Assembly (NCBI GenBank): GCA_943737045.1
Contig: CALSFV010000202.1
Coordinates: forward strand, 1,860,001 to 1,924,000
DNA length: 64,000 nucleotides
Direction of reading: 5' to 3'
Origin: Parapristionchus giblindavisi
Taxonomy: Eukaryota; Nematoda; Chromadorea; Rhabditida; Diplogasteridae
Shown: positions 53,601-64,000 of the stretch, piece by piece
Position numbering within the stretch: the stretch's first letter is position 1
Layout: every line of letters begins with the position of its first letter
The notes under the pieces: model-generated
The model's database searches: none
Told to the model about the DNA's origin: nothing
What the model saw: only the letters and a program-made list of their open reading frames with translations
Position numbers and translations under genes: made by a program

Positions 53601-55021
53601 CTCTTCAGAGATGTGGTTAAACGAAAGATGAAACGTATTTGAACTCAATTCCGCGCGCTCTCTCGAGAGTGGCGAGATAGCGTGCGGAAATGAGAGAGTG
53701 CGATTGAGCGCGCTCATTGAAACATAAAAAACTCCTCGCGATCACGGGCTGAGCCTACTTGTGCATTTTCCTGTGTACGAGCATCACTTCGAGTAAAATG
53801 ACATAATAAAGCTACATATCACTGTGTATTTCTAGAAATTTAATTTTCGATTTATGCAATTTACAAATATCTCCATGTGGCCAATCTCCTGGGTTGGGTT
53901 CCCGGTCGTTTCACCGCCTCCGCCCCACCAAGGCGACCGAAAGGGGAATTGGTAGTTCCAAGATCATGCGGTAAAAATAGGTCCGAAGAAGAGATTAGAC
54001 CCTCCGGACTGAATTGGCCTCGAAAATATGAATTGTACGGAACAAAGAATGATTAGAATTCACGAAATCATTTATCCTGACTACGAGCCTTTTGCTTTGC
54101 TGATCGTACAATGCTCTTCAGAGATGTGGTTAAACGAAAGATGAAACGTATTTGAACTCAATTCCGCGCGCTCTCTCGAGAGTGGCGAGATAGCGTGCGG
54201 AAATGAGAGAGTGCGATTGAGCGCGCTCATTGAAACATAAAAAAACTCCTCGCGATCACGGGCTGAGCCTACTTGTGCATTTTCCTGTGTACGAGCATCA
54301 CTTCGAGTAAAATGACATAATAAAGCTACATATCACTGTGTATTTCTAGAAATTTAATTTTCGATTTATGCAATTTACAAATATCTCCATGTGGCCAATC
54401 TCCTGGGTTGGGTTCCCGGTCGTTTCACCGCCTCCGCCCCACCAAGGCGACCGAAAGGGGAATTGGTAGTTCCAAGATCATGCGGTAAAAATAGGTCCGA
54501 AGAAGAGATTAGACCCTCCGGACTGAATTGGCCTCGAAAATATGAATTGTACGGAACAAAGAATGATTAGAATTCACGAAATCATTTATCCTGACTACGA
54601 GCCTTTTGCTTTGCTGATCGTACAATGCTCTTCAGAGATGTGGTTAAACGAAAGATGAAACGTATTTGAACTCAATTCCGCGCGCTCTCTCGAGAGTGGC
54701 GAGATAGCGTGCGGAAATGAGAGAGTGCGATTGAGCGCGCTCATTGAAACATAAAAAACTCCTCGCGATCACGGGCTGAGCCTACTTGTGCATTTTCCTG
54801 TGTACGAGCATCACTTCGAGTAAAATGACATAATAAAGCTACATATCACTGTGTATTTCTAGAAATTTAATTTTCGATTTATGCAATTTACAAATATCTC
54901 CATGTGGCCAATCTCCTGGGTTGGGTTCCCGGTCGTTTCACCGCCTCCGCCCCACCAAGGCGACCGAAAGGGGAATTGGTAGTTCCAAGATCATGCGGTA
55001 AAAATAGGTCCGAAGAAGAGA
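32691..55021. repeat. Middle satellite zone: A and C units, one B
   Basis: C units appear for the first time at 32691 and then mix with A. The only B here is 35039-35719. Most A units carry CAATACCGCG in place of CAATTCCGCG, a change first seen in the unit 22621-23281. A triplet of C units of 513-514-513 bp recurs from 39242, 43278, 48124 and 53482. Confidence 0.9.
42104..42616. repeat. Representative class C unit (513 bp, 148-bp deletion)
   Basis: The sequence jumps from GAGCCTTTTGCT directly to TTGCTGATCGTAC, losing 148 bp found in class A. Every C unit checked has the same junction and the same T-to-C change (TTGTTGATC to TTGCTGATC), so all descend from one deletion. Confidence 0.9.
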
Positions 55022-56555
55022 TTAGACCCTCCGGACTGAATTGGCCTCGAAAATATGAATTGTACGGAACAAAGAATGATTAGAATTCACGAAATCATTT
55101 ATCCTGACTACGAGCCTTTTGCTTTGCTGATCGTACAATGCTCTTCAGAGATGTGGTTAAACGAAAGATGAAACGTATTTGAACTCAATTCCGCGCGCTC
55201 TCTCGAGAGTGGCGAGATAGCGTGCGGAAATGAGAGAGTGCGATTGAGCGCGCTCATTGAAACATAAAAAAACTCCTCGCGATCACGGGCTGAGCCTACT
55301 TGTGCATTTTCCTGTGTACGAGCATCACTTCGAGTAAAATGACATAATAAAGCTACATATCACTGTGTATTTCTAGAAATTTAATTTTCGATTTATGCAA
55401 TTTACAAATATCTCCATGTGGCCAATCTCCTGGGTTGGGTTCCCGGTCGTTTCACCGCCTCCGCCCCACCAAGGCGACCGAAAGGGGAATTGGTAGTTCC
55501 AAGATCATGCGGTAAAAATAGGTCCGAAGAAGAGATTAGACCCTCCGGACTGAATTGGCCTCGAAAATATGAATTGTACGGAACAAAGAATGATTAGAAT
55601 TCACGAAATCATTTATCCTGACTACGAGCCTTTTGCTTTGCTGATCGTACAATGCTCTTCAGAGATGTGGTTAAACGAAAGATGAAACGTATTTGAACTC
55701 AATTCCGCGCGCTCTCTCGAGAGTGGCGAGATAGCGTGCGGAAATGAGAGAGTGCGATTGAGCGCGCTCATTGAAACATAAAAAACTCCTCGCGATCACG
55801 GGCTGAGCCTACTTGTGCATTTTCCTGTGTACGAGCATCACTTCGAGTAAAATGACATAATAAAGCTACATATCACTGTGTATTTCTAGAAATTTAATTT
55901 TCGATTTATGCAATTTACAAATATCTCCATGTGGCCAATCTCCTGGGTTGGGTTCCCGGTCGTTTCACCGCCTCCGCCCCACCAAGGCGACCGAAAGGGG
56001 AATTGGTAGTTCCAAGATCATGCGGTAAAAATAGGTCCGAAGAAGAGATTAGACCCTCCGGACTGAATTGGCCTCGAAAATATGAATTGTACGGAACAAA
56101 GAATGATTAGAATTCACGAAATCATTTATCCTGACTACGAGCCTTTTGCTTTGCTGATCGTACAATGCTCTTCAGAGATGTGGTTAAACGAAAGATGAAA
56201 CGTATTTGAACTCAATTCCGCGCGCTCTCTCGAGAGTGGCGAGATAGCGTGCGGAAATGAGAGAGTGCGATTGAGCGCGCTCATTGAAACATAAAAAACT
56301 CCTCGCGATCACGGGCTGAGCCTACTTGTGCATTTTCCTGTGTACGAGCATCACTTCGAGTAAAATGACATAAGAAAGCTACATATCACTGTGTATTTCT
56401 AGAAATTTAATTTTCGATTTATGCAATTTACAAATATCTCCATGTGGCCAATCTCCTGGGTTGGGTTCCCGGTCGTTTCACCGCCTCCGCCCCACCAAGG
56501 CGACCGAAAGGGGAATTGGTAGTTCCAAGATCATGCGGTAAAAATAGGTCCGAAG

Positions 56556-57258
56556 TAGGGTGGCGAGAATGACTCTTCACTCACCTGTTTTGCCTCCCTC
56601 CAACTGGTGAGCAGTCTCTCTAACTGCTCACTCGTCCCCCCTGGCAGCCGTTCGTTGAGGTCACAAGTGAGTCGAAAAAACAGTTCTTTTTCGATTCACT
56701 TGGGTTTTCTCTGCTCTGAGTGGTCGAAATGTGCAAATGTGAATATTTTTGGAATCTACACGTCAGTGGCTATTCAACAAGCATAAAATCGACTGTCAAA
56801 GTACACTTTTAAATTTCGTTGATTTCTCATGTAATGAATACTATCAATTAGAGAGTCTCTCAGAAGACGATGAAGAAGAGTTTTAATTGTAATTCGAGTT
56901 TACTGTACTAACATAATAAAAATATATGATATTATCATAGTCTGATCCGAATTTATGGCATGCATAACATGACAAATCAACGAAATTTAAAAGTGTACTT
57001 TAACAGTCGATTTTATGCTTGTTGAATAGCTATTGGTGTGTAGATTCCAAAAATATTCAGATGTGCACATTTTGACCACTTTGACTAGAGAAAACCCAAG
57101 TGAATCGAAAAAAGAATTGCTTTTTTCTGCTCACCAGTGTTTTTCTGATCTCATTGCAAGTACTTGACGAGAGAGAGGTCGTAAATGACCTCTCTCGCGA
57201 GTACTTGCAAAAGACTGCCAGGGGAACTGGTGAGTGAAGAGTCATTCTCGCCACCCTA
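56556..57258. mobile_element. 703-bp hAT-like foldback element, copy 1
   Basis: Ends TAGGGTGGCGAGAATGACTC and the inverted complement, flanked by the 8-bp duplication GTCCGAAG (56548-56555 and 57259-57266) present once in empty units. An 8-bp target duplication and TAGGG termini fit the hAT superfamily. Inner arms are also inverted repeats (TTTGGAATCTACAC.. / ..GTGTAGATTCCAAA). No transposase frame, so non-autonomous. Confidence 0.85.
57154..57210. repeat. Near-perfect hairpin nested in the right arm of the hAT-like element
   Basis: TTGCAAGTACT..GAGAGGTC and GACCTCTC..AGTACTTGCAA form arms of about 25 bp around the loop GTAAAT. It has no counterpart in the left arm, so it is a secondary insertion or expansion. 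The second element copy has it too, at 60066-60122. Confidence 0.75.
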
Positions 57259-59467
57259 GTCCGAAGAAGAGATTAGACCCTCCGGACTGAATTGGCCTCG
57301 AAAATATGAATTGTACGGAACAAAGAATGATTAGAATTCACGAAATCATTTATCCTGACTACGAGCCTTTTGCTAATAATGTGAATAATGTGATCCATGA
57401 TAGAATAGATAAAATAGGAATATAGGAGTATAAATATAGGAACAGAAGCAAAAATGGAGTACAACTCGTGACTGTAAAATTCATAAATATTTAGTGACCT
57501 ATTTTTAACGATTGGTTGAACTTTGTTGATCGTACAATGCTCTTCAGAGATGTGGTTAAACGAAAGATGAAACGTATTTCAACTCAATTCCGCGCGCTCT
57601 CTCGAGAGTGGCGAGATAGCGTGCGGAAATGAGAGAGTGCGATTGAGCGCGCTCATTGAAACATAAAAAACTCCTCGCGATCACGGGCTGAGCCTACTTG
57701 TGCATTTTCCTGTGTACGAGCATCACTTCGAGTAAAATGACATAATAAAGCTACATATCACTGTGTATTTCTAGAAATTTAATTTTCGATTTATGCAATT
57801 TACAAATATCTCCATGTGGCCAATCTCCTGGGTTGGGTTCCCGGTCGTTTCACCGCCTCCGCCCCACCAAGGCGACCGAAAGGGGAATTGGTAGTTCCAA
57901 GATCATGCGGTAAAAATAGGTCCGAAGAAGAGATTAGACCCTCCGGACTGAATTGGCCTCGAAAATATGAATTGTACGGAACAAAGAATGATTAGAATTC
58001 ACGAAATCATTTATCCTGACTACGAGCCTTTTGCTTTGCTGATCGTACAATGCTCTTCAGAGATGTGGTTAAACGAAAGATGAAACGTATTTGAACTCAA
58101 TTCCGCGCGCTCTCTCGAGAGTGGCGAGATAGCGTGCGGAAATGAGAGAGTGCGATTGAGCGCGCTCATTGAAACATAAAAAAACTCCTCGCGATCACGG
58201 GCTGAGCCTACTTGTGCATTTTCCTGTGTACGAGCATCACTTCGAGTAAAATGACATAATAAAGCTACATATCACTGTGTATTTCTAGAAATTTAATTTT
58301 CGATTTATGCAATTTACAAATATCTCCATGTGGCCAATCTCCTGGGTTGGGTTCCCGGTCGTTTCACCGCCTCCGCCCCACCAAGGCGACCGAAAGGGGA
58401 ATTGGTAGTTCCAAGATCATGCGGTAAAAATAGGTCCGAAGAAGAGATTAGACCCTCCGGACTGAATTGGCCTCGAAAATATGAATTGTACGGAACAAAG
58501 AATGATTAGAATTCACGAAATCATTTATCCTGACTACGAGCCTTTTGCTTTGCTGATCGTACAATGCTCTTCAGAGATGTGGTTAAACGAAAGATGAAAC
58601 GTATTTGAACTCAATTCCGCGCGCTCTCTCGAGAGTGGCGAGATAGCGTGCGGAAATGAGAGAGTGCGATTGAGCGCGCTCATTGAAACATAAAAAACTC
58701 CTCGCGATCACGGGCTGAGCCTACTTGTGCATTTTCCTGTGTACGAGCATCACTTCGAGTAAAATGACATAATAAAGCTACATATCACTGTGTATTTCTA
58801 GAAATTTAATTTTCGATTTATGCAATTTACAAATATCTCCATGTGGCCAATCTCCTGGGTTGGGTTCCCGGTCGTTTCACCGCCTCCGCCCCACCAAGGC
58901 GACCGAAAGGGGAATTGGTAGTTCCAAGATCATGCGGTAAAAATAGGTCCGAAGAAGAGATTAGACCCTCCGGACTGAATTGGCCTCGAAAATATGAATT
59001 GTACGGAACAAAGAATGATTAGAATTCACGAAATCATTTATCCTGACTACGAGCCTTTTGCTTTGCTGATCGTACAATGCTCTTCAGAGATGTGGTTAAA
59101 CGAAAGATGAAACGTATTTGAACTCAATTCCGCGCGCTCTCTCGAGAGTGGCGAGATAGCGTGCGGAAATGAGAGAGTGCGATTGAGCGCGCTCATTGAA
59201 ACATAAAAAACTCCTCGCGATCACGGGCTGAGCCTACTTGTGCATTTTCCTGTGTACGAGCATCACTTCGAGTAAAATGACATAAGAAAGCTACATATCA
59301 CTGTGTATTTCTAGAAATTTAATTTTCGATTTATGCAATTTACAAATATCTCCATGTGGCCAATCTCCTGGGTTGGGTTCCCGGTCGTTTCACCGCCTCC
59401 GCCCCACCAAGGCGACCGAAAGGGGAATTGGTAGTTCCAAGATCATGCGGTAAAAATAGGTCCGAAG

Positions 59468-60170
59468 TAGGGTGGCGAGAATGACTCTTCACTCACCTGT
59501 TTTGCCTCCCTCCAACTGGTGAGCAGTCTCTCTAACTGCTCACTCGTCCCCCCTGGCAGCCGTTCGTTGAGGTCACAAGTGAGTCGAAAAAACAGTTCTT
59601 TTTCGATTCACTTGGGTTTTCTCTGCTCTGAGTGGTCGAAATGTGCAAATGTGAATATTTTTGGAATCTACACGTCAGTGGCTATTCAACAAGCATAAAA
59701 TCGACTGTCAAAGTACACTTTTAAATTTCGTTGATTTCTCATGTAATGAATACTATCAATTAGAGAGTCTCTCAGAAGACGATGAAGAAGAGTTTTAATT
59801 GTAATTCGAGTTTACTGTACTAACATAATAAAAATATATGATATTATCATAGTCTGATCCGAATTTATGGCATGCATAACATGACAAATCAACGAAATTT
59901 AAAAGTGTACTTTAACAGTCGATTTTATGCTTGTTGAATAGCTATTGGTGTGTAGATTCCAAAAATATTCAGATGTGCACATTTTGACCACTTTGACTAG
60001 AGAAAACCCAAGTGAATCGAAAAAAGAATTGCTTTTTTCTGCTCACCAGTGTTTTTCTGATCTCATTGCAAGTACTTGACGAGAGAGAGGTCGTAAATGA
60101 CCTCTCTCGCGAGTACTTGCAAAAGACTGCCAGGGGAACTGGTGAGTGAAGAGTCATTCTCGCCACCCTA
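59468..60170. mobile_element. 703-bp hAT-like foldback element, copy 2
   Basis: Appears identical to copy 1, same flanking GTCCGAAG pair (59460-59467 and 60171-60178), exactly 2912 bp downstream. Same length, same site in the unit and same private flanking variants show it arose by duplication of the array block, not by a second transposition. Confidence 0.88.
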
Positions 60171-63100
60171 GTCCGAAGAAGAGATTAGACCCTCCGGACT
60201 GAATTGGCCTCGAAAATATGAATTGTACGGAACAAAGAATGATTAGAATTCACGAAATCATTTATCCTGACTACGAGCCTTTTGCTAATAATGTGAATAA
60301 TGTGATCCATGATAGAATAGATAAAATAGGAATATAGGAGTATAAATATAGGAACAGAAGCAAAAATGGAGTACAACTCGTGACTGTAAAATTCATAAAT
60401 ATTTAGTGACCTATTTTTAACGATTGGTTGAACTTTGTTGATCGTACAATGCTCTTCAGAGATGTGGTTAAACGAAAGATGAAACGTATTTCAACTCAAT
60501 TCCGCGCGCTCTCTCGAGAGTGGCGAGATAGCGTGCGGAAATGAGAGAGTGCGATTGAGCGCGCTCATTGAAACATAAAAAACTCCTCGCGATCACGGGC
60601 TGAGCCTACTTGTGCATTTTCCTGTGTACGAGCATCACTTCGAGTAAAATGACATAATAAAGCTACATATCACTGTGTATTTCTAGAAATTTAATTTTCG
60701 ATTTATGCAATTTACAAATATCTCCATGTGGCCAATCTCCTGGGTTGGGTTCCCGGTCGTTTCACCGCCTCCGCCCCACCAAGGCGACCGAAAGGGGAAT
60801 TGGTAGTTCCAAGATCATGCGGTAAAAATAGGTCCGAAGAAGAGATTAGACCCTCCGGACTGAATTGGCCTCGAAAATATGAATTGTACGGAACAAAGAA
60901 TGATTAGAATTCACGAAATCATTTATCCTGACTACGAGCCTTTTGCTAATAATGTGAATAATGTGATCTATGATAGAATAGATAAAATAGGAATATAGGA
61001 GTATAAATATAGGAACAGAAGCAAAAATGGAGTACAACTCGTGACTGTAAAATTCATAAATATTTAGTGACCTATTTTTAACGATTGGTTGAACTTTGTT
61101 GATCGTACAATGCTCTTCAGAGATGTGGTTAAACGAAAGATGAAACGTATTTGAACTCAATTCCGCGCGCTCTCTCGAGAGTGGCGAGATAGCGTGCGGA
61201 AATGAGAGAGTGCGATTGAGCGCGCTCATTGAAACATAAAAAACTCCTCGCGATCACGGGCTGAGCCTACTTGTGCATTTTCCTGTGTACGAGCATCACT
61301 TCGAGTAAAATGACATAATAAAGCTACATATCACTGTGTATTTCTAGAAATTTAATTTTCGATTTATGCAATTTACAAATATCTCCATGTGGCCAATCTC
61401 CTGGGTTGGGTTCCCGGTCGTTTCACCGCCTCCGCCCCACCAAGGCGACCGAAAGGGGAATTGGTAGTTCCAAGATCATGCGGTAAAAATAGGTCCGAAG
61501 AAGAGATTAGACCCCCCGGACTGAATTGGCCTCGAAAATATGAATTGTACGGAACAAAGAATGATTAGAATTCACGAAATCATTTATCCTGACTACGAGC
61601 CTTTTGCTAATAATGTGAATAATGTGATCTATGATAGAATAGATAAAATAGGAATATAGGAGTATAAATATAGGAACAGAAGCAAAAATGGAGTACAACT
61701 CGTTACTGTAAAATTCATAAATATTTAGTGACCTATTTTTAACGATTGGTTGAACTTTGTTGATCGTACAATGCTCTTCAGAGATGTGGTTAAACGAAAG
61801 ATGAAACGTATTTGAACTCAATTCCGCGCGCTCTCTCGAGAGTGGCGAGATAGCGTGCGGAAATGAGAGAGTGCGATTGAGCGCGCTCATTGAAACATAA
61901 AAAACTCCTCGCGATCACGGGCTGAGCCTACTTGTGCATTTTCCTGTGTACGAGCATCACTTCGAGTAAAATGACATAATAAAGCTACATATCACTGTGT
62001 ATTTCTAGAAATTTAATTTTCGATTTATGCAATTTACAAATATCTCCATGTGGCCAATCTCCTGGGTTGGGTTCCCGGTCGTTTCACCGCCTCCGCCCCA
62101 CCAAGGCGACCGAAAGGGGAATTGGTAGTTCCAAGATCATGCGGTAAAAATAGGTCCGAAGAAGAGATTAGACCCTCCGGACTGAATTGGCCTCGAAAAT
62201 ATGAATTGTACGGAACAAAGAATGATTAGAATTCACGAAATCATTTATCCTGACTACGAGCCTTTTGCTAATAATGTGAATAATGTGATCTATGATAGAA
62301 TAGATAAAATAGGAATATAGGAGTATAAATATAGGAACAGAAGCAAAAATGGAGTACAACTCGTGACTGTAAAATTCATAAATATTTAGTGACCTATTTT
62401 TAACGATTGGTTGAACTTTGTTGATCGTACAATGCTCTTCAGAGATGTGGTTAAACGAAAGATGAAACGTATTTGAACTCAATTCCGCGCGCTCTCTCGA
62501 GAGTGGCGAGATAGCGTGCGGAAATGAGAGAGTGCGATTGAGCGCGCTCATTGAAACATAAAAAACTCCTCGCGATCACGGGCTGAGCCTACTTGTGCAT
62601 TTTCCTGTGTACGAGCATCACTTCGAGTAAAATGACATAATAAAGCTACATATCACTGTGTATTTCTAGAAATTTAATTTTCGATTTATGCAATTTACAA
62701 ATATCTCCATGTGGCCAATCTCCTGGGTTGGGTTCCCGGTCGTTTCACCGCCTCCGCCCCACCAAGGCGACCGAAAGGGGAATTGGTAGTTCCAAGATCA
62801 TGCGGTAAAAATAGGTCCGAAGAAGAGATTAGACCCTCCGGACTGAATTGGCCTCGAAAATATGAATTGTACGGAACAAAGAATGATTAGAATTCACGAA
62901 ATCATTTATCCTGACTACGAGCCTTTTGCTTTGCTGATCGTACAATGCTCTTCAGAGATGTGGTTAAACGAAAGATGAAACGTATTTGAACTCAATTCCG
63001 CGCGCTCTCTCGAGAGTGGCGAGATAGCGTGCGGAAATGAGAGAGTGCGATTGAGCGCGCTCATTGAAACATAAAAAACTCCTCGCGATCACGGGCTGAG

Positions 63101-64000
63101 CCTACTTGTGCATTTTCCTGTGTACGAGCATCACTTCGAGTAAAATGACATAATAAAGCTACATATCACTGTGTATTTCTAGAAATTTAATTTTCGATTT
63201 ATGCAATTTACAAATATCTCCATGTGGCCAATCTCCTGGGTTGGGTTCCCGGTCGTTTCACCGCCTCCGCCCCACCAAGGCGACCGAAAGGGGAATTGGT
63301 AGTTCCAAGATCATGCGGTAAAAATAGGTCCGAAGAAGAGATTAGACCCTCCGGACTGAATTGGCCTCGAAAATATGAATTGTACGGAACAAAGAATGAT
63401 TAGAATTCACGAAATCATTTATCCTGACTACGAGCCTTTTGCTAATAATGTGAATAATGTGATCTATGATAGAATAGATAAAATAGGAATATAGGAGTAT
63501 AAATATAGGAACAGAAGCAAAAATGGAGTACAACTCGTGACTGTAAAATTCATAAATATTTAGTGACCTATTTTTAACGATTGGTTGAACTTTGTTGATC
63601 GTACAATGCTCTTCAGAGATGTGGTTAAACGAAAGATGAAACGTATTTGAACTCAATTCCGCGCGCTCTCTCGAGAGTGGCGAGATAGCGTGCGGAAATG
63701 AGAGAGTGCGATTGAGCGCGCTCATTGAAACATAAAAAACTCCTCGCGATCACGGGCTGAGCCTACTTGTGCATTTTCCTGTGTACGAGCATCACTTCGA
63801 GTAAAATGACATAATAAAGCTACATATCACTGTGTATTTCTAGAAATTTAATTTTCGATTTATGCAATTTACAAATATCTCCATGTGGCCAATCTCCTGG
63901 GTTGGGTTCCCGGTCGTTTCACCGCCTCCGCCCCACCAAGGCGACCGAAAGGGGAATTGGTAGTTCCAAGATCATGCGGTAAAAATAGGTCCGAAGAAGA

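Larger units (their letters stand above)
55022..60845. repeat. Tandem duplication of a 2912-bp four-unit block
   Basis: 55022-57933 and 57934-60845 have the same unit order and lengths (514, 513, 1224 with transposon, 661). Both carry the private variants CATAAGAAAGC before, and GATCCATGATAG and ATTTCAACTC after, the transposon, so flanks and insertion were copied together. Confidence 0.93.
18111..64000. repeat. Satellite array, 661/680/513-bp units, runs off the right edge
   Basis: Head-to-tail units, mostly nearly identical. Using the landmark TTAGACCCTCCGG, units start at 18579, 19240, 19920, 20600, 21280, 21960, 22621, 23282, 23943, 24604, 25284, 25964, 26644, 27305, 27986, 28647, 29328, 29989, 30669, 31349, 32030, 32691, 33204, 33865, 34378, 35039, 35720, 36233, 36894, 37407, 38068, 38580, 39242, 39755, 40269, 40782, 41443, 42104, 42617, 43278, 43791, 44305, 44818, 45479, 46141, 46802, 47463, 48124, 48637, 49151, 49664, 50325, 50986, 51647, 52160, 52821, 53482, 53995, 54509, 55022, 55536, 56049, 57273, 57934, 58448, 58961, 60185, 60846, 61507, 62168, 62829 and 63342. 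Of 71 complete intervals, 32 are class A, 13 class B and 26 class C (two with an inserted transposon). The leftmost units carry more private changes than the interior, as expected for unequal exchange. No rRNA, tRNA, spliced-leader or snRNA gene is recognisable in the unit. Confidence 0.97.
55022..64000. repeat. Distal satellite zone with transposon-bearing units
   Basis: Begins with a four-unit block that is tandemly duplicated with its transposon, then four A units, one C and an incomplete A at the window edge. A units here have CAATTCCGCG again, like the proximal zone and unlike most of the middle zone. Confidence 0.9.

Noticed and set aside
57057..57254. 65-residue minus-strand frame inside the hAT-like element (also at 59969-60166)
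   Set aside because: Lies in inverted-repeat arm sequence, has no transposase motifs, and duplicates only because the block was duplicated.
18111..64000. Tandem array as a CRISPR array
   Set aside because: Whole 513-681-bp units repeat without unique spacers, in a eukaryotic genome.
18111..64000. Satellite unit as 5S rRNA, spliced-leader, U snRNA, SRP RNA or tRNA cluster
   Set aside because: Compared by eye with recalled conserved motifs of these RNAs on both strands; none present. A covariance-model search would be decisive.

Overview
This window is nuclear DNA of a multicellular eukaryote, almost certainly a nematode. Genes are split by many short introns with GT..TTTCAG/TTATAG-type borders, the background is AT-rich, and the AP-2 alpha adaptin reconstructed here reads very close to what I recall of Caenorhabditis APA-2. 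I cannot name the species.

Layout. (1) 311-10749, minus strand: a complete 23-exon alpha-adaptin gene (apa-2). I pieced the exons together by hand; they sum to 2802 nt, an uninterrupted 933-residue frame. A small secreted-protein gene (four exons, plus strand, 2476-3220) is nested in its 1.3-kb intron 18. Two palindromic TA-flanked DNA-transposon derivatives sit in other introns; one abuts a 5' splice site and the other lies in an intron with a GC donor. (2) 10750-12699: intergenic region between divergent genes, holding a GC/CCAAT cluster, a degraded piece resembling a LINE end, and a 66-bp GC-rich hairpin insert between 11-bp direct repeats. (3) 12700-16600, plus strand: a complete 18-exon CDK11/PITSLRE kinase gene (cdk-11, 733 residues) preceded by a tiny uORF whose stop overlaps the start codon. 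(4) 16601-17457: cdk-11 3' flank, no gene seen. (5) 17458-64000 and beyond the right edge: a satellite array starting with a split, slightly diverged edge copy. It has 72 landmark positions in the window and three unit classes: A (661 bp), B (680-681 bp, a 23-nt copied tract in place of 4 nt) and C (512-514 bp, a 148-bp deletion). Classes are zoned: A/B up to about 32.7 kb, A/C afterwards. A 703-bp hAT-like foldback element with an 8-bp target duplication sits in one C unit and was then copied with its neighbours in a perfect 2912-bp tandem duplication.

The two conserved genes are housekeeping: clathrin-mediated endocytosis for apa-2, and transcription/splicing-linked kinase activity for cdk-11. 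Nothing links them functionally beyond their head-to-head arrangement. The open frames repeated through the satellite (127, 100 and 76 residues) are not treated as genes, because B units frameshift them and C units delete their middle. The most unusual content is the satellite: its recent higher-order amplification can be read unit by unit, and each unit carries a conserved GC-rich hairpin core plus two perfect palindromes.
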